Both the position numbers and the translations under genes were made by a program. A model generated the notes under the pieces. It saw nothing but the letters and a program-made list of their open reading frames with translations, had not been told where the DNA came from and ran no database searches. From positions 183,619-247,618 of the forward strand of contig JAJRUM010000003.1 in the NCBI GenBank assembly GCA_024277815.1: a stretch of DNA of 64,000 nt, written 5' to 3'. This DNA comes from Gammaproteobacteria bacterium. Its GTDB lineage: Bacteria > Pseudomonadota > Gammaproteobacteria > Xanthomonadales > SZUA-36. This document shows, piece by piece, positions 9,666-19,074 of the stretch (position 1 is its first letter; each line of letters opens with the position of its first letter).

Positions 9666-11918
9666 TCACAGCGAACTGTACTTCTCGCGTAACCGCTGAC
9701 GAATCAGTTCCGCACCGGTATTGACCACAAATGTGAATAAAAACAGCACCAGCGCGGCCAGGAAGAGAATGCGGTAGTGTGAACTGTGCATCGCAGCTTC
9801 CGGCATCTCCACGGCAATATTTGCTGCCAGCGTGCGCATGCCCTCGAACAGGTTCCAATCCATGATCGGCGTGTTGCCGGTGGCCATCAAAACAATCATG
9901 GTCTCGCCAACCGCACGGCCAAGGCCAATCATGACGGCCGAGAACATACCCGGACTGGCGGTGGGCAGAATAACCCTGACCAGGGTTTGCCACGGCGTTG
10001 CACCCAGGGCCAGAGAGCCATCTGACAAAGACTTGGGTACACTATAGATCGCATCCTCCGCGATGGAAAAGATCGTCGGAATAACCGCAAAGCCCATCGC
10101 ACAACCCACCACCAGTGCATTTCTCTGGTCGTAAGATATGCCCGCTTCCCGGCTCAGCCAGGTGCGCAGATCCCCTTGGAAAAACAAGTCCTGCAATGGC
10201 CCGGCGAGTTGCATTGAGATCATGACCAGAACGATCAGTACCGGCAAAAGCAGCAATGGCTCCCAACCTTCCGGCACAAGGGCTTTAAAGCGCCCTTCAG
10301 CATTCGTCCAGAACCATGCAAAGACCAGCAGACCTGCAGGTATAACCAATACCAGTGCGAGTATCCCGGCCAGGTTCTCTTCGAGATAAGGCGCGAACCA
10401 CAAACCCGCCAGGAAACCGAGAATCACAGTTGGCAGGGCTGCCATAACCTCGATCGTCGGCTTGACCATCCGGCGCAGGCCCGGAGACATGAAGTACGCT
10501 GTAAATGCTGCGCCCATCAAGGCCAGGGGCAGAGCGAATAACATCGCATACAACGAGGCCTTAAGCGTACCAAATGCCAACGGGGTCAGGCTGAATTTGG
10601 GTTCAAATTCATTACTGGAGGCCGATGACTGCCAAATGTATTCAGGTTGTGAGTAGTTTTCGTACCAGACCTTCGACCACAGCGAGGCGAATGACACTTC
10701 CGGGTGTTCATTGTTGATACGCATGAAATCTGCGCCGCCATTCTGATTTAACAGCAATAAACCAGACGCGCGCGGGGCGAGCGCCATGGCGGTTGGCTGG
10801 CCGTTGCTTAACTGCTGCTGCAATACCACCCGCCCGGCCGTGCTGTGGTAAATGGCCAGGTTGCCACTGGCGTCCAGCGCGATAAAACCCTTGCGGCGCT
10901 GCTCGGGTACGATTTCCGTAATGGCGGACTGTTGCGCGTCGAAGCGGCGGATGATTTCAAGCCGGTATTGATTGTCCGCATCCCTGACTGGAAATAACTG
11001 CGTAATTTGACCGCCAGCATCACCCGCCAGTACCGATATGCCACCCAGCAACATGCTCATACGGCTGATGCCGACGGCTGAGACCTGCACAGCCTGCATC
11101 TCCCGCATGCCGTCAATTGCTATGAAATGAACCCGGCCGGTATCATCACCCAGGTAAAGCCATCGGTGGTTCTCACTCACTGCGATCGCGGTAATGGAGA
11201 AGTCTGCTGTCATCGAGCGAAGCGTAGTCTGCAGGGTGACTTCCCCGCTAAGAAAGCTCTCCTCTTTCTCATTCCAGCTAAGCCCGACCCTGCCGCCATC
11301 TGCAGCCGCCGCGATCACCAACGCGGTTTCGCTGTCTGCTACGGCCAGCCCGGTAATTCCGCCATCCGGCATCAGGTCATAAAGGTCGTTGCCATAAGGA
11401 TAATCGAGCGACGGGACTATCTGTCGCAGCACCACCCCGAGCGAAAAATCAGTTTTATAGCTGTGTCGAAATAACCTGACTTTGCCGTTCTCAAACGCCA
11501 CTGCGACCAATCCACCGTTGCCGGGGTTCCCTGCGACTACAGCGACCTTCTGCCCCTTTTCAGCAAGAGAAACTGATTCAATAATCTGCAGACCATCGAG
11601 TTTAAAAAACTCTGCCTCAGCATTGAAGTTGACACGCAACGCCACTTGCTGCTGTTCCTCCAGTGCGAGAAAGGCCGTGCGTTCACCCTGCCACTGTGGT
11701 CGCACGCCAAGCTCACTGCGCTCCATCGAAGCCGATAAAAACAGGGGCACAACAACATACAGAAGATAAAACAGGATCAGCAACACAGCCGCGATCACCA
11801 CAAACCCTCCAAGGGCGATCAATCCCCTGGCCAGCTTGTCCTTGCGGCTCCGCCATTTGTGAAATCTTTCCGAGCGCGGCGCGATAGCTGCCGGCCCGGC
11901 TTTCAAGGCTGAGTTCAT
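9666..11918 (-). CDS. pstC: Phosphate ABC transporter permease PstC (large form)
   Basis: A 750-residue permease. After a first membrane helix (about 32-60) comes an insertion of roughly 370 residues with a repeating beta pattern (for example ALVIAAAADGGRVGLSW and RWLYLGDDTGRVHFIAI) that looks like a beta-propeller. The C-terminal 300 residues are the usual permease, with EAA motif [20 protein letters not shown]. The start at 11918 lies only about 7 nt after a possible -10 element, so either the message has almost no leader or the promoter guess is wrong. PstS, the periplasmic binding protein, is not in the window. Confidence 0.9.
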   Translation of the reverse strand: MNSALKAGPAAIAPRSERFHKWRSRKDKLARGLIALGGFVVIAAVLLILFYLLYVVVPLFLSASMERSELGVRPQWQGERTAFLALEEQQQVALRVNFNAEAEFFKLDGLQIIESVSLAEKGQKVAVVAGNPGNGGLVAVAFENGKVRLFRHSYKTDFSLGVVLRQIVPSLDYPYGNDLYDLMPDGGITGLAVADSETALVIAAAADGGRVGLSWNEKEESFLSGEVTLQTTLRSMTADFSITAIAVSENHRWLYLGDDTGRVHFIAIDGMREMQAVQVSAVGISRMSMLLGGISVLAGDAGGQITQLFPVRDADNQYRLEIIRRFDAQQSAITEIVPEQRRKGFIALDASGNLAIYHSTAGRVVLQQQLSNGQPTAMALAPRASGLLLLNQNGGADFMRINNEHPEVSFASLWSKVWYENYSQPEYIWQSSASSNEFEPKFSLTPLAFGTLKASLYAMLFALPLALMGAAFTAYFMSPGLRRMVKPTIEVMAALPTVILGFLAGLWFAPYLEENLAGILALVLVIPAGLLVFAWFWTNAEGRFKALVPEGWEPLLLLPVLIVLVMISMQLAGPLQDLFFQGDLRTWLSREAGISYDQRNALVVGCAMGFAVIPTIFSIAEDAIYSVPKSLSDGSLALGATPWQTLVRVILPTASPGMFSAVMIGLGRAVGETMIVLMATGNTPIMDWNLFEGMRTLAANIAVEMPEAAMHSSHYRILFLAALVLFLFTFVVNTGAELIRQRLREKYSSL

Positions 11919-11940
11919 AGATGCATATTAAGCACCAATT

Positions 11941-11958
11941 ATGACGATATTGTTACAA
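11941..11958 (-). promoter_or_regulatory. Possible Pho box upstream of pstC
   Basis: Read on the minus strand the 18 bases are TTGTAAC-AATA-TCGTCAT. This has the shape of a PHO box (two 7-mers like CTGTCAT around an AT-rich 4-mer) with about 9 of 14 half-site bases matching. A -10-like TAATAT follows 10 bp later (11930-11925), which is the normal spacing. The match is weak and the -10 lies very close to the pstC ATG. Confidence 0.35.
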
Positions 11959-12042
11959 AAGAAATTTGATATTGATGTAAAATTGCGGGCAAAACAGACC
12001 AACCGTTTTACCAGGGCAGCCTGGAAGTTTTGGGAGAAAATA

Positions 12043-12720
12043 ATGTCAGGCAGTTACCTCAGTGGTATCTTTGGTTCATCACCCGTTACCCCTTTGCAGG
12101 AGCACATGGAAAAAGTTGTTTCCTGTGTCTCTGAGCTGGTTCCATTTACCGAAGCCGTGCTGGCACGCGATGAACAGCGCCGCAGCAAACATCACCAGAA
12201 CATCATCGATATGGAACAAGAGGCTGATGCCCTCAAGAAGGAACTGCGTCTGCGCCTGCCCAGCAGCCTGTTTATGCCGGTGGATCGACGTGATGTGCTC
12301 GAGGTACTGACCATGCAAGACATGGTGGCAGGGGGCGCAAGAGACGTCGCCGGCCTGATTAGCGGCCGCAATATGCACATCCCGGATACTATGGCGGCAC
12401 TATACATGGCGCTGGTGCAACGTTGCATTGATGCCTGCAACCAGGCGCATGCCACCATCAGGGAGCTTGACGAACTGATTGAAACCGGTTTCGGCAAAAC
12501 AGAGCGTGTGCGTGTAGGTGGTTTCCTGCACACCCTTGACGAAATTGAACAGGACACCGATGAGCAACAAGTTGTGTTGCGCGGCAAATTGTTCAAGCTT
12601 GAGGAAGAACTTCACCCGGTCAATGTCATGTTCCTGTACAAGGTCATCGACAATACCGGTGGTATCGCAGACCGGGCGCAGCGCGTGGGAAGCCGCCTGC
12701 AACTCATGTTGGCACGTTAA
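12043..12720 (+). CDS. DUF47 / TIGR00153 PhoU-like phosphate transport regulator
   Basis: A 225-residue helical protein distantly related to PhoU. Members are usually paired with Pit permeases and are thought to tune their activity. The ATG at 12043 is preceded by GGGAGAAAAT and gives the standard family start (SGIFGSSPVTPLQEHMEKV). An upstream in-frame ATG at 11941 would add 34 residues with no family match. Conserved stretches include LPSSLFMPVDRRDVLEVL and DTDEQQVVLRGKLF. It is 22 nt upstream of the Pit gene. Confidence 0.9.
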   Translation: MSGSYLSGIFGSSPVTPLQEHMEKVVSCVSELVPFTEAVLARDEQRRSKHHQNIIDMEQEADALKKELRLRLPSSLFMPVDRRDVLEVLTMQDMVAGGARDVAGLISGRNMHIPDTMAALYMALVQRCIDACNQAHATIRELDELIETGFGKTERVRVGGFLHTLDEIEQDTDEQQVVLRGKLFKLEEELHPVNVMFLYKVIDNTGGIADRAQRVGSRLQLMLAR

Positions 12721-12742
12721 CAAGCTCTAGGGGACAAAAATA

Positions 12743-14008
12743 ATGGAATTCTCACTCTGGTATCTTGGCCTGGCAGCTGCTTTCGGCCTGTTTATGGCCT
12801 GGGGGATTGGCGCAAATGACGTTGCCAATGCGATGGCAACATCGGTTGGTTCCAAGGCATTGACGATCAAGCAAGCCATCCTGGTAGCAGCGGTATTCGA
12901 GTTTGCCGGCGCCTTCCTGGCCGGCGGACAGGTCACCTCAACCATTCGCAAAGGCATCATCGATGCTTCACAGATCGAAGGCAACCCCGAACTGCTTATT
13001 TACGGCATGCTGGCGGCATTGCTCGCCGCAGCGGTCTGGCTGCTCATTGCCTCCAGAAAAGGCTGGCCGGTATCAACAACACACTCAATTGTCGGTGCGA
13101 TCGTTGGCTTTGCCGCTGTCGGCATCGGTGTGGAATCGGTCCATTGGGCCAAGGTCGGTACCATCGCAGCCTCCTGGGTGGTTTCGCCAGTGCTGTCCGG
13201 CTTCCTCGCATTTTTCATATTCATGAGTGTTCAAAAACTGATACTGGGGACCAGCGACCCACTGAAAAACGCCCGTAAGTACGTGCCCTTTTATATTTTC
13301 GCGGTGGGGTTCATCCTGGCCCTGGTTACCCTGCTCAAAGGACTGAAGCATATCGGCCTGGACCTTACATTTACCCAGTCGGTTATGGTTGCTATAGCGA
13401 GTGGCATTGTAACCATGGGCATTGGCATTGTTGCCATCCGGCGAATCAAAATTAATCCTGATGAAGATGCAGATTTCCGCTTCACAAATGTAGAGAAGAT
13501 TTTCGGTATCCTGATGGTCTTCACAGCCTGTGGTATGGCCTTTGCACACGGCTCAAACGATGTCGCCAACGCCATCGGGCCGGTGGCTGCCATTGTCAGC
13601 ATTGTCAAGACCGGGGCGGTTGCACAAAAATCTGCACTGGCCACCTGGATACTGCTGTTGGGTGCGGTGGGTATTGTGCTGGGCCTGGCCACCTACGGCT
13701 GGCGCGTTATCCGCACGGTCGGCCGCAACATCACCGAACTCACACCGTCACGCGGGTTCGCAGCCGAACTCGCTGCAGCATCCACAGTCGTCATCGCATC
13801 CGGAACCGGCATACCTATTTCCACCACGCACACGCTGGTGGGTGCTGTGCTGGGTGTGGGCATTGCCCGCGGCATTGGTGCCCTTAACCTGCGGGTAGTG
13901 CGCAATATCATGCTGTCCTGGGTCATTACGCTACCCGCCGGCGGCATACTGGCTATCCTGTTCTTCTTCCTGTTGAAGGGAATTTTCTATACCGGGCCGG
14001 CGATTTAG
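12743..14008 (+). CDS. pit: Low-affinity inorganic phosphate transporter (Pit family)
   Basis: A 421-residue integral membrane carrier with about ten hydrophobic segments. It carries the duplicated Pit signature: GIGANDVANAMATSVGSKAL near residue 22 and AHGSNDVANAIGPVAAIVS near 270. Pit proteins take up metal-phosphate by proton symport. Pairing with DUF47 is typical. With pst, phoU, ppx and the porin this makes 1-14 kb a phosphate-handling region. Confidence 0.94.
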   Translation: MEFSLWYLGLAAAFGLFMAWGIGANDVANAMATSVGSKALTIKQAILVAAVFEFAGAFLAGGQVTSTIRKGIIDASQIEGNPELLIYGMLAALLAAAVWLLIASRKGWPVSTTHSIVGAIVGFAAVGIGVESVHWAKVGTIAASWVVSPVLSGFLAFFIFMSVQKLILGTSDPLKNARKYVPFYIFAVGFILALVTLLKGLKHIGLDLTFTQSVMVAIASGIVTMGIGIVAIRRIKINPDEDADFRFTNVEKIFGILMVFTACGMAFAHGSNDVANAIGPVAAIVSIVKTGAVAQKSALATWILLLGAVGIVLGLATYGWRVIRTVGRNITELTPSRGFAAELAAASTVVIASGTGIPISTTHTLVGAVLGVGIARGIGALNLRVVRNIMLSWVITLPAGGILAILFFFLLKGIFYTGPAI

Positions 14009-14043
14009 AGCATCAAATTTGAAACACGGGTAAGATTTGCACC

Positions 14044-14604
14044 ATGAGTGCAAAGGCTGCCAATCAAGCACTGAACTTTGAGTGCAAAATCGCTGAGCTT
14101 CAGGAGCGCCTCGGCATTCCGAAAGACTACGCCTTACAACATAAGCTTGTATTGCAACCGGAATGTATCCAACCCATCTCAATCGGCGAAGATATTTTTG
14201 GCCGCGACCAGCGAATGGCCGCACCCGCTGCCCATGCCTGGCACCGGGTGAAAGACGCCGCCGCCGCCGATGGCATCAAACTTCAACCGGTATCAGCCTT
14301 CCGCTCGGTGGACTACCAGGCAGGTATCATCCAACGCAAACTGGATGCCGGGCAACGCATGCGGAACATCCTGCAAGTTTCAGCCGCACCCGGCTACAGC
14401 GAACATCACAGCGGCTGCGCACTGGACATCACAACACCCGGCTTTGAGCCCCTAGACGAAGCATTTGAGAACAGCCCCGCTTTCAGGTGGCTGACCGATT
14501 CAGCAAGCGAATACGGATTCAGGTTATCCTATCCAAGGAGCAACCTCTATGGCGTGGCCTATGAACCCTGGCATTGGTGCTGGCACCAGGCCAGCAAGAC
14601 TTAA
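14044..14604 (+). CDS. VanY-like D,D/L,D-carboxypeptidase (peptidase M15)
   Basis: A 186-residue zinc peptidase. The M15 ligands are visible in SEHHSGCALDI (His and Asp, near residues 119-128) and EPWHW near the C-terminus (catalytic Glu and third ligand His). SAFRSVDYQAGI is the usual upstream motif. Such enzymes trim peptidoglycan stem peptides. I see no signal peptide, so the protein may be cytoplasmic and act on recycled muropeptides, or be exported in another way. Its 3' end overlaps the convergent gene by 4 nt. Confidence 0.82.
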   Translation: MSAKAANQALNFECKIAELQERLGIPKDYALQHKLVLQPECIQPISIGEDIFGRDQRMAAPAAHAWHRVKDAAAADGIKLQPVSAFRSVDYQAGIIQRKLDAGQRMRNILQVSAAPGYSEHHSGCALDITTPGFEPLDEAFENSPAFRWLTDSASEYGFRLSYPRSNLYGVAYEPWHWCWHQASKT

Positions 14605-15065
14605 TGCACACGCTCCGGTACTTCACCCGGGGAAACCCTGATTTTGCGTGAACCGGAATTGAGGTCAAAAGGCAGTTGGATATCAGAGAGCCCCATGCGC
14701 GTCAACAAGCCACGCAATTCCTGCGCCAGAAGGGGATAAATCTGCCTGGCCAGGCTGGCGTGGTGGCTGGTGAATTCGGATATATCGATGGGGTCACCCG
14801 AGGTTTGCTGGTAAACCGTCTCAATGCCTATCCTGGCATTGAATGCGGGATTTGAATCTTCAGCGCTGCCACCAACACAAATCAGCCTGGCACTCACCTG
14901 GTAGGACGGTAAGCGATCACCAGAATCCATTTCCATCAAGCGTGGCGTCAGGTTCATCTCGAGCTTGGCATCCTGCATGGCTCCCTCACGTGAGACACGC
15001 AACAATTCAGCCTGTAACAGCGAAACCTGAAAATGCTGCAGAAAAAAGTGGTCAAGCAGGTTCAT
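14601..15065 (-). CDS. Hypothetical protein with SecB-like layout
   Basis: A 154-residue soluble protein that I do not recognise with certainty. The plan resembles the export chaperone SecB: a short N-terminal strand (FQVSLLQAELLRVS), beta strands with alternating residues (AKLEMNLTP, YQVSARLICVG, FNARIGIETVYQ), then a helix and tail (YPLLAQELRGLLTRMGL, then LPFDL) that recall the SecB C-terminal part. It lacks SecB's acidic tail. No partner gene is adjacent. Confidence 0.55.
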   Translation of the reverse strand: MNLLDHFFLQHFQVSLLQAELLRVSREGAMQDAKLEMNLTPRLMEMDSGDRLPSYQVSARLICVGGSAEDSNPAFNARIGIETVYQQTSGDPIDISEFTSHHASLARQIYPLLAQELRGLLTRMGLSDIQLPFDLNSGSRKIRVSPGEVPERVH

Positions 15066-15132
15066 TCAAAAATCCCGGATAGGTACATGAACTTGAATAT
15101 ATTAGGGTTTACCGACCGGAATCAAGCCCAAC

Positions 15133-15756
15133 TCAGTCGTCGACTACGCGCCAGAAATACCAACTGGCCACAGAACGGTACGGTGCAAGGTGTGCGGTGA
15201 CATCCAGCACCTGTTCCGGCCCGGGCAATTCTGGCAGTGCATAAGTTACCTGCACGCCTTTTTGAATCCCCAGGTCTGTTGCCGGCATGACATCCGGTCG
15301 ACCGAGTGAGAACATCAAGTGCATTTGAGCCGTCCACGGACCAATGCCACGCACCCGGCAAAGGCTTTGGATGATATCTTCATCATCCATACCGGCCATT
15401 TTTCGGCTTGATGGCAGACTGCCGGAACAATGGTGTTCGGCAAGGTCAAGAATGGCAAGCGCTTTGTTATTGGACAAACCCACCGCCCGCAGTTGTTGCA
15501 CCGACATGCCAACAGTGGCTGCTGCCCGCGGTGTATTGTCCTCGAACAGCGCCTCAAAGCGACCGTATATCGTTGCCGCAGCTTTGCCTGACAGTTGTTG
15601 ATAGGCAATTGACCGTGCCAGCGAAACAAACAGGTCAGCTTGCTTGTTGACTTGCAATTTAAAAGCCCCCTTTTTCCGCATCAGGGTAGCAACATCAGGA
15701 CAGCTTACGCGCAGGTGCTCGACAGCAGCCTTACGGCTGTAACGCAACCTGCTCAA
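15133..15756 (-). CDS. DNA-3-methyladenine glycosylase II (AlkA-type, HhH-GPD)
   Basis: A 207-residue base-excision repair enzyme. The helix-hairpin-helix and catalytic Asp region read LCRVRGIGPWTAQMHLMFSLGRPDVMPATDLG, with the Asp in PATDLG. It has no iron-sulfur Cys cluster, matching the short AlkA/MAG group. It should remove alkylated purines from DNA. Its ATG overlaps the stop of the upstream DUF423 gene by 4 nt and it is the last gene of a tightly packed six-gene chain. Confidence 0.88.
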   Translation of the reverse strand: MSRLRYSRKAAVEHLRVSCPDVATLMRKKGAFKLQVNKQADLFVSLARSIAYQQLSGKAAATIYGRFEALFEDNTPRAAATVGMSVQQLRAVGLSNNKALAILDLAEHHCSGSLPSSRKMAGMDDEDIIQSLCRVRGIGPWTAQMHLMFSLGRPDVMPATDLGIQKGVQVTYALPELPGPEQVLDVTAHLAPYRSVASWYFWRVVDD

Positions 15757-16130
15757 GGCTTACGCACAAAGGCCAGAGCTGCCAGCAACCAGGCGGCCAT
15801 CATCAACATACCCCCGGTTGGAGCCCAGCCTGCTGTCTGACTGCCGATGATAACGTGCAGATAAAGGCTGCCACAAAACAGCAGCGTGCCCGCCAGCAGC
15901 AACCATGCAGCCCACTTCAATAATGCTGAAGTCGTTGTATTGAGCAGTGCGGCCATGCCCAGCAGAGCCGCCGCATTGAAAAGGTGCAGTGTGGACGCCT
16001 TCTGCCAGATATCCACCAGTCTGGCCTGGCCCTGCATATCGATTGCGTGGCTGCCCAGAGCTGCCATAACAACAGCGGAAAACCCCAGCAGGGCTGCTGC
16101 GGCCGCAATGCCACGGACGGCGTTGCTCAT
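15753..16130 (-). CDS. DUF423 small integral membrane protein
   Basis: A 125-residue protein with four predicted membrane helices and the DUF423 pattern: AALGSHAI near residue 25, then IWQKASTLHLFNAAALLG, and FCGSLYLHVIIG. Function is unknown. It is joined to both neighbours by 4-nt ATGA overlaps. Confidence 0.85.
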   Translation of the reverse strand: MSNAVRGIAAAAALLGFSAVVMAALGSHAIDMQGQARLVDIWQKASTLHLFNAAALLGMAALLNTTTSALLKWAAWLLLAGTLLFCGSLYLHVIIGSQTAGWAPTGGMLMMAAWLLAALAFVRKP

Positions 16131-17197
16131 GACGATTCCAAAGGTTTCAATACGCTTTCCAGCGATTTTACCATGGTGTCATATTTATACTTGGCGATAC
16201 CATAGGCCCACCCGCCCACCTTGCGATTGATGTCGACAACCCTGGCTGACACAGCCTCATCTGCCTGCTGTGCGGTGGCGCCCTGCCCCGAATCTTCATC
16301 TTCGGCCTTTATTACTGCCGCCGCCGGATGGCTGGCCTGCAGGCGCACCAGGTAGTCATCACCGGACTCAATCATGTCCGCCATGATTTCCAGGCCGGAA
16401 AATGTCAGTAAACGCATCCGGACCGCGTTGCTCCAGTCTACGCCTTCAGCCGGGCGTACCGATTCAAGATCCAGCAATGTTAATGCAGAACCCAGTGAAT
16501 TGACGGCCCAACTGCTCAGAACTTCCCGCTCCGAAGGCAACTCCACCAAATCAAAATCTGTTTGATCTGCAGATATCCTGGTGACGAAAACCCGGTCGCC
16601 ATCCGGGTGAATAATCTCAACCTCGGCAACTTCCGAACTGTTGATGTCGACAATTCTTCTGTCAACCCAGTCAAGCACCCCTCTCGGGACGTTTAAGGCC
16701 CGGTCGAGTAACACGCTGGACGCCGACTCCTGCACGCGAACGTACTGGCCGGGGCGGCCCTGTGCCTGTTTGCCGATCAAAATGTCTGTTGTTTGTTGTG
16801 GGTTGCCAATTCTGACCAACACCCCACTGGCATCAGTCGCCGCAACATCCTCTACACCTAGCCGCGGGTAGTACTTCCGCTTATCTGTCTTCACCTCAAC
16901 AATCTTTGCCTGTGCCAGACCCGCCAGCAAAGCCTGCAGCTTCGGCCAGTCCGCCCGGTATCCGGCCAGCTGTTCAAGCTGCCATTCATCCGGTGACTTG
17001 TTAAGGGTTACAACCACCTTGTCGCCCGCAGTGACGATCTCCACACGCTGAACCTGATCAACCCTTGCGGCCAGGTCAGGCAGCAATAAGACGTTGACCG
17101 CGGAGTCTTCAACTCGCGGTTCAGATGGCAGAAAAAGCGCCATTGCGCCTAAGGCCAGTATTGTCGCAATGGCCAGGTAGGAAAATAGCTGCTTCAC
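16127..17197 (-). CDS. DUF4340 domain protein, ABC-system accessory
   Basis: A 356-residue protein anchored by one N-terminal helix (LFSYLAIATILALGAMALFL), with an extracytoplasmic beta-rich region. DUF4340 proteins accompany GldG-type ABC systems, and their biochemical role is unknown. The GTG start at 17197 is chosen because AGGAGG (17204-17209) sits 6 nt upstream and the GTGA overlaps the gldG-like stop by 4 nt. An ATG at 17215 would have no such signal. Confidence 0.85.
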   Translation of the reverse strand: MKQLFSYLAIATILALGAMALFLPSEPRVEDSAVNVLLLPDLAARVDQVQRVEIVTAGDKVVVTLNKSPDEWQLEQLAGYRADWPKLQALLAGLAQAKIVEVKTDKRKYYPRLGVEDVAATDASGVLVRIGNPQQTTDILIGKQAQGRPGQYVRVQESASSVLLDRALNVPRGVLDWVDRRIVDINSSEVAEVEIIHPDGDRVFVTRISADQTDFDLVELPSEREVLSSWAVNSLGSALTLLDLESVRPAEGVDWSNAVRMRLLTFSGLEIMADMIESGDDYLVRLQASHPAAAVIKAEDEDSGQGATAQQADEAVSARVVDINRKVGGWAYGIAKYKYDTMVKSLESVLKPLESS

Positions 17198-19074
17198 CGC
17201 ACACCTCCTGCACACCGCTTACGGCGGTACTGTCCAAACAACAGTGCGGCGATGATGATCAACACCGGCACGAGCATAATATTGACAAATTTCAGCCGCA
17301 TCCCGAGTGCTTCAATGTCCCGCGTGAGGTCATGCTGAACCTGGCGTAATTCTCCCCGAATCTCCAACTTCCGATCCAGAAAACGCTGCAACTCGTCCTG
17401 CTGCTCCGTGTTCAATACCGTCAACTCGCCATCCTGACGCAATGACTGCATTTCAGTTAACCTGCGTTCAGTTTCATCCAACTCGCGTTGCAGGCGTTCT
17501 TCCGTGTCGCGAAATTGCGCCTCGGCTGACAACCGCAGCGCATCGACGCGGGTAAATGGCCGACTGGTACTGGCTCTGGCACGAATCCCGATCAGGTCCG
17601 GGCTGCCCACTAACTGGTCCGCAATGTTGACAACCAGTGTGCCGTTATCGGCAAAGGAGTTCACTACGGTCTGTCCGAGGAAATTCTGCTTTTGTACCCA
17701 CAGGCGATCCGTCAACACATCCGTGTCACCGAACAGCACAACCTGAATGCCCCCTGGCCCAGACTCCTTAACATATTCATCTGCCGCAAAGCCTTCCGGT
17801 GCCTGTGCAAAGGCTGACCTGGCCGGCCCGGTAATACGGGCAGCCAGCGCATACCTGTCACCGGTAGGCTCAAAACCTTTATCCAGTTCCTGCGGGTTGG
17901 TCAGGAACCTGAGACGCGAGGCCTCAATTGGCGCAGCGCTGTTGCTGGTCTGGACCAACGGCTCAAAATTCAGCGCGGAGTCAACTGCAGGTACCAGCCA
18001 CCCAGCCGAAGAGAAGTTCACCATCTCAAGGTCTGCGCTGGCGACATCGGTTGCATTCATGCCATCTGTTTTGACGGACAGGATACCAAGGTGCCTGACG
18101 GGCACCTGCCCAACGCCAGGGCTGACCTGCAAAGCGTAGGCACGATCGCCAATCACCATGCCGGCATCAAACTCTACACCCCAGGACTGGAGCAGCAAAC
18201 CCAGCGAAGAACTGCCGCCGGCATTCATTCTCGAGGTTGGGTCATTGGCGTCGCCACCCGTATCGGCCTCAGCCAGTGGATCCATAAATGCCAACACACG
18301 CCCACCTCGCAGCACATACTGGTCGATCTGGTAGAGCATGTCCTCGCTGAGGTCTTTGGGATGGACCAGAATTAGTAACTCCAGGCCGGCGGGCAGGATT
18401 TTTGTGTCTGCTGGTATTTCCTGCAGATCAAATAACTGATCAAGCTGCTGATAAATCACCCAGTTCTCAGGTATCCGGGGAATCGCCGGATCATATCCGG
18501 GTGTCATGTCCAGGCTCGACATCAGGCCAACGGTTTTATGTTGCGGACGCGACAAGGAAGAAACCATCCTGGCAAGATCATATTCCAGAAATTTTTCCTT
18601 ATCCGGTTGTAAAAACGGCATGACCTGCTGGTCATCCAGTGAATTGGTGCCCACCAAACCGAAATAGAGTTTGTCTCCCACGGTACCTACTGGCACGCCC
18701 TGCAGTCCGTACTGGGCTGCCTGATCTTCCTCCGGGGAAAACGGCTTGGGGTCAACCTGCTTCAAAGTCAGCTTGCCGCCACTGCGAGCGGCAAACTCTT
18801 CCAGCATTTCAGCAGCCCAGCGTGCATAACTGCGAAACTGGGGCAGTTCACGACTCACACCCTCAGAAAAATACAGGTGCAAGGTGACCGGTTCATCCAG
18901 ATCACGCAGTATGTTGCGGGTCCCCTCGGTGAGGGTATACAGCTTGTTTTCTGTCAAATCAAAGCGCACGCCCTTCAGAAGTACTGACGACAAAATAGTC
19001 AGCGCCACAAACAAAACGGCCAGCAACACCAGTGTGCCAGCTGAAATTAACGAACGGTTTTTCTGTTCCATCAT
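17194..19074 (-). CDS. GldG-like ABC transporter auxiliary membrane protein
   Basis: A 626-residue protein with an N-terminal membrane helix (about 12-35), a large extracytoplasmic domain of the ABC_transp_aux/GldG type (FDLTENKLYTLTEGTRNIL, then DEPVTLHLYFSEG), a C-terminal coiled coil (about 525-600, rich in Glu, Arg and Leu), and a last membrane helix near 595-618. Such proteins pair with a GldF-like permease and GldA-like ATPase. Despite the name, most carriers do not glide, and the substrate is unknown. Confidence 0.87.
   Translation of the reverse strand: MMEQKNRSLISAGTLVLLAVLFVALTILSSVLLKGVRFDLTENKLYTLTEGTRNILRDLDEPVTLHLYFSEGVSRELPQFRSYARWAAEMLEEFAARSGGKLTLKQVDPKPFSPEEDQAAQYGLQGVPVGTVGDKLYFGLVGTNSLDDQQVMPFLQPDKEKFLEYDLARMVSSLSRPQHKTVGLMSSLDMTPGYDPAIPRIPENWVIYQQLDQLFDLQEIPADTKILPAGLELLILVHPKDLSEDMLYQIDQYVLRGGRVLAFMDPLAEADTGGDANDPTSRMNAGGSSSLGLLLQSWGVEFDAGMVIGDRAYALQVSPGVGQVPVRHLGILSVKTDGMNATDVASADLEMVNFSSAGWLVPAVDSALNFEPLVQTSNSAAPIEASRLRFLTNPQELDKGFEPTGDRYALAARITGPARSAFAQAPEGFAADEYVKESGPGGIQVVLFGDTDVLTDRLWVQKQNFLGQTVVNSFADNGTLVVNIADQLVGSPDLIGIRARASTSRPFTRVDALRLSAEAQFRDTEERLQRELDETERRLTEMQSLRQDGELTVLNTEQQDELQRFLDRKLEIRGELRQVQHDLTRDIEALGMRLKFVNIMLVPVLIIIAALLFGQYRRKRCAGGVR
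17204..17209 (-). promoter_or_regulatory. Shine-Dalgarno that fixes the DUF4340 start
   Basis: AGGAGG on the minus strand, 6 nt before GTG 17197. It lies inside the 3' end of the upstream gldG-like gene, as expected for coupled translation. Confidence 0.7.
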
